A DNA stretch of 6,765 nucleotides from Caldifarciminota bacterium. GTDB lineage: Bacteria; Hydrothermota; Tepidihabitantia; Tepidihabitantales; Tepidihabitantaceae. The number at the start of each line of letters is the position of its first letter. The first letter of the stretch is position 1. The translations under genes were made by a program, and so were the position numbers. The DNA is taken from contig JAFGQF010000209.1 in the NCBI GenBank assembly GCA_016935775.1, positions 1-6,765 on the forward strand, written 5' to 3'. Below are positions 6,682 to 6,765 of the stretch, in pieces. Under the pieces are notes generated by a model, which saw only the letters and a list, made by a program, of their open reading frames with translations, was not told where the DNA came from and did not search any database.

Positions 6682-6755
6682 TAGCGGGGGCTGGATTCGA
6701 ACCAGCGACCTTGAGGTTATGAGCCTCACGAGCTTCCAGGCTGCTCCACCCCGCA
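6682..6755 (-). tRNA. Initiator tRNA-Met (anticodon CAU)
   Basis: The 74 bases fold into a full cloverleaf: acceptor TGCGGGG/CCCCGCT, D stem GAGC/GCTC with loop AGCCTGGAA, anticodon stem TGAGG/CCTCA around loop CTCATAA (anticodon at 6719-6721), 5-base variable loop AGGTC, and T arm GCTGG/CCAGC with loop TTCGAAT. Initiator hallmarks are an unpaired 1:72 position (here T against T, where most bacteria have C against A), the A11:T24 pair, and the CCTGG D-loop. The three G-C pairs of the anticodon stem are only partly kept: A-T, G-C, G-C. The discriminator is A73. CCA is not encoded (CTC follows), so it must be added after transcription. Only 10 bases of upstream sequence are in the window, so the promoter is not seen. 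Confidence 0.95.
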
Positions 6756-6765
6756 ATCAGCACAG

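Noticed and set aside
6425..6763. A 112-codon open frame on the - strand at the right edge
   Set aside because: It runs straight through the tRNA gene and the hairpin and then lies antisense to the putative lipoprotein gene, so it is a chance frame.

Overview
The window is GC-rich bacterial DNA with tightly packed genes. Five protein genes lie on the + strand, and one tRNA gene lies on the - strand at the right edge. The first gene enters from the left edge without its start, and the tRNA ends 10 bases before the right edge. No transposase, integrase, CRISPR array or phage gene is visible. No intergenic gap exceeds about 90 bases.

Layout. (1) Positions 1-3083 hold a large 5'-truncated gene for a PorU-like C25 (gingipain-family) cysteine peptidase, the sortase of the type IX secretion system (T9SS). 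It keeps the His/Cys pair and ends in a FlgD-Ig-like sorting domain. (2) A short gap follows with a near-consensus sigma-70-type promoter (TTGACC, 16 bases, TATAAT) and a strong ribosome binding site. (3) Positions 3172-4302 encode a PorV/PorQ-family outer-membrane beta-barrel protein, the usual partner of PorU. (4) purA (adenylosuccinate synthase), hypB (nickel-inserting GTPase for hydrogenase maturation) and a small Ig-like putative lipoprotein follow. The spacings are 19 bases, a 19-base overlap and a 4-base overlap, so porV-purA-hypB-lipoprotein looks like one transcription unit of about 3.5 kb. (5) A perfect 10-bp hairpin lies between the lipoprotein gene and the convergent initiator tRNA-Met gene, and probably serves as terminator for the tRNA and perhaps for both directions.

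How the genes fit together. PorU and PorV are known in Bacteroidota as parts of the cell-surface attachment complex of the T9SS. PorV carries cargo with a C-terminal sorting domain from the translocon, and PorU cleaves that domain and attaches the cargo to the surface. Here the two genes are adjacent, although porV has its own promoter. The downstream genes (purine synthesis, nickel-enzyme maturation, a possible lipoprotein) have no obvious functional tie to secretion and may simply share the transcript.

Organism. The T9SS pair implies a diderm of the wider FCB-type group. The FlgD-like C-terminal domain, high GC and unusual gene neighbourhood suggest an uncultured candidate phylum (something like WOR-3/Stahlbacteria or a relative) more than a classical Bacteroidota. 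This is inference; no rRNA or other strong taxonomic marker is present.
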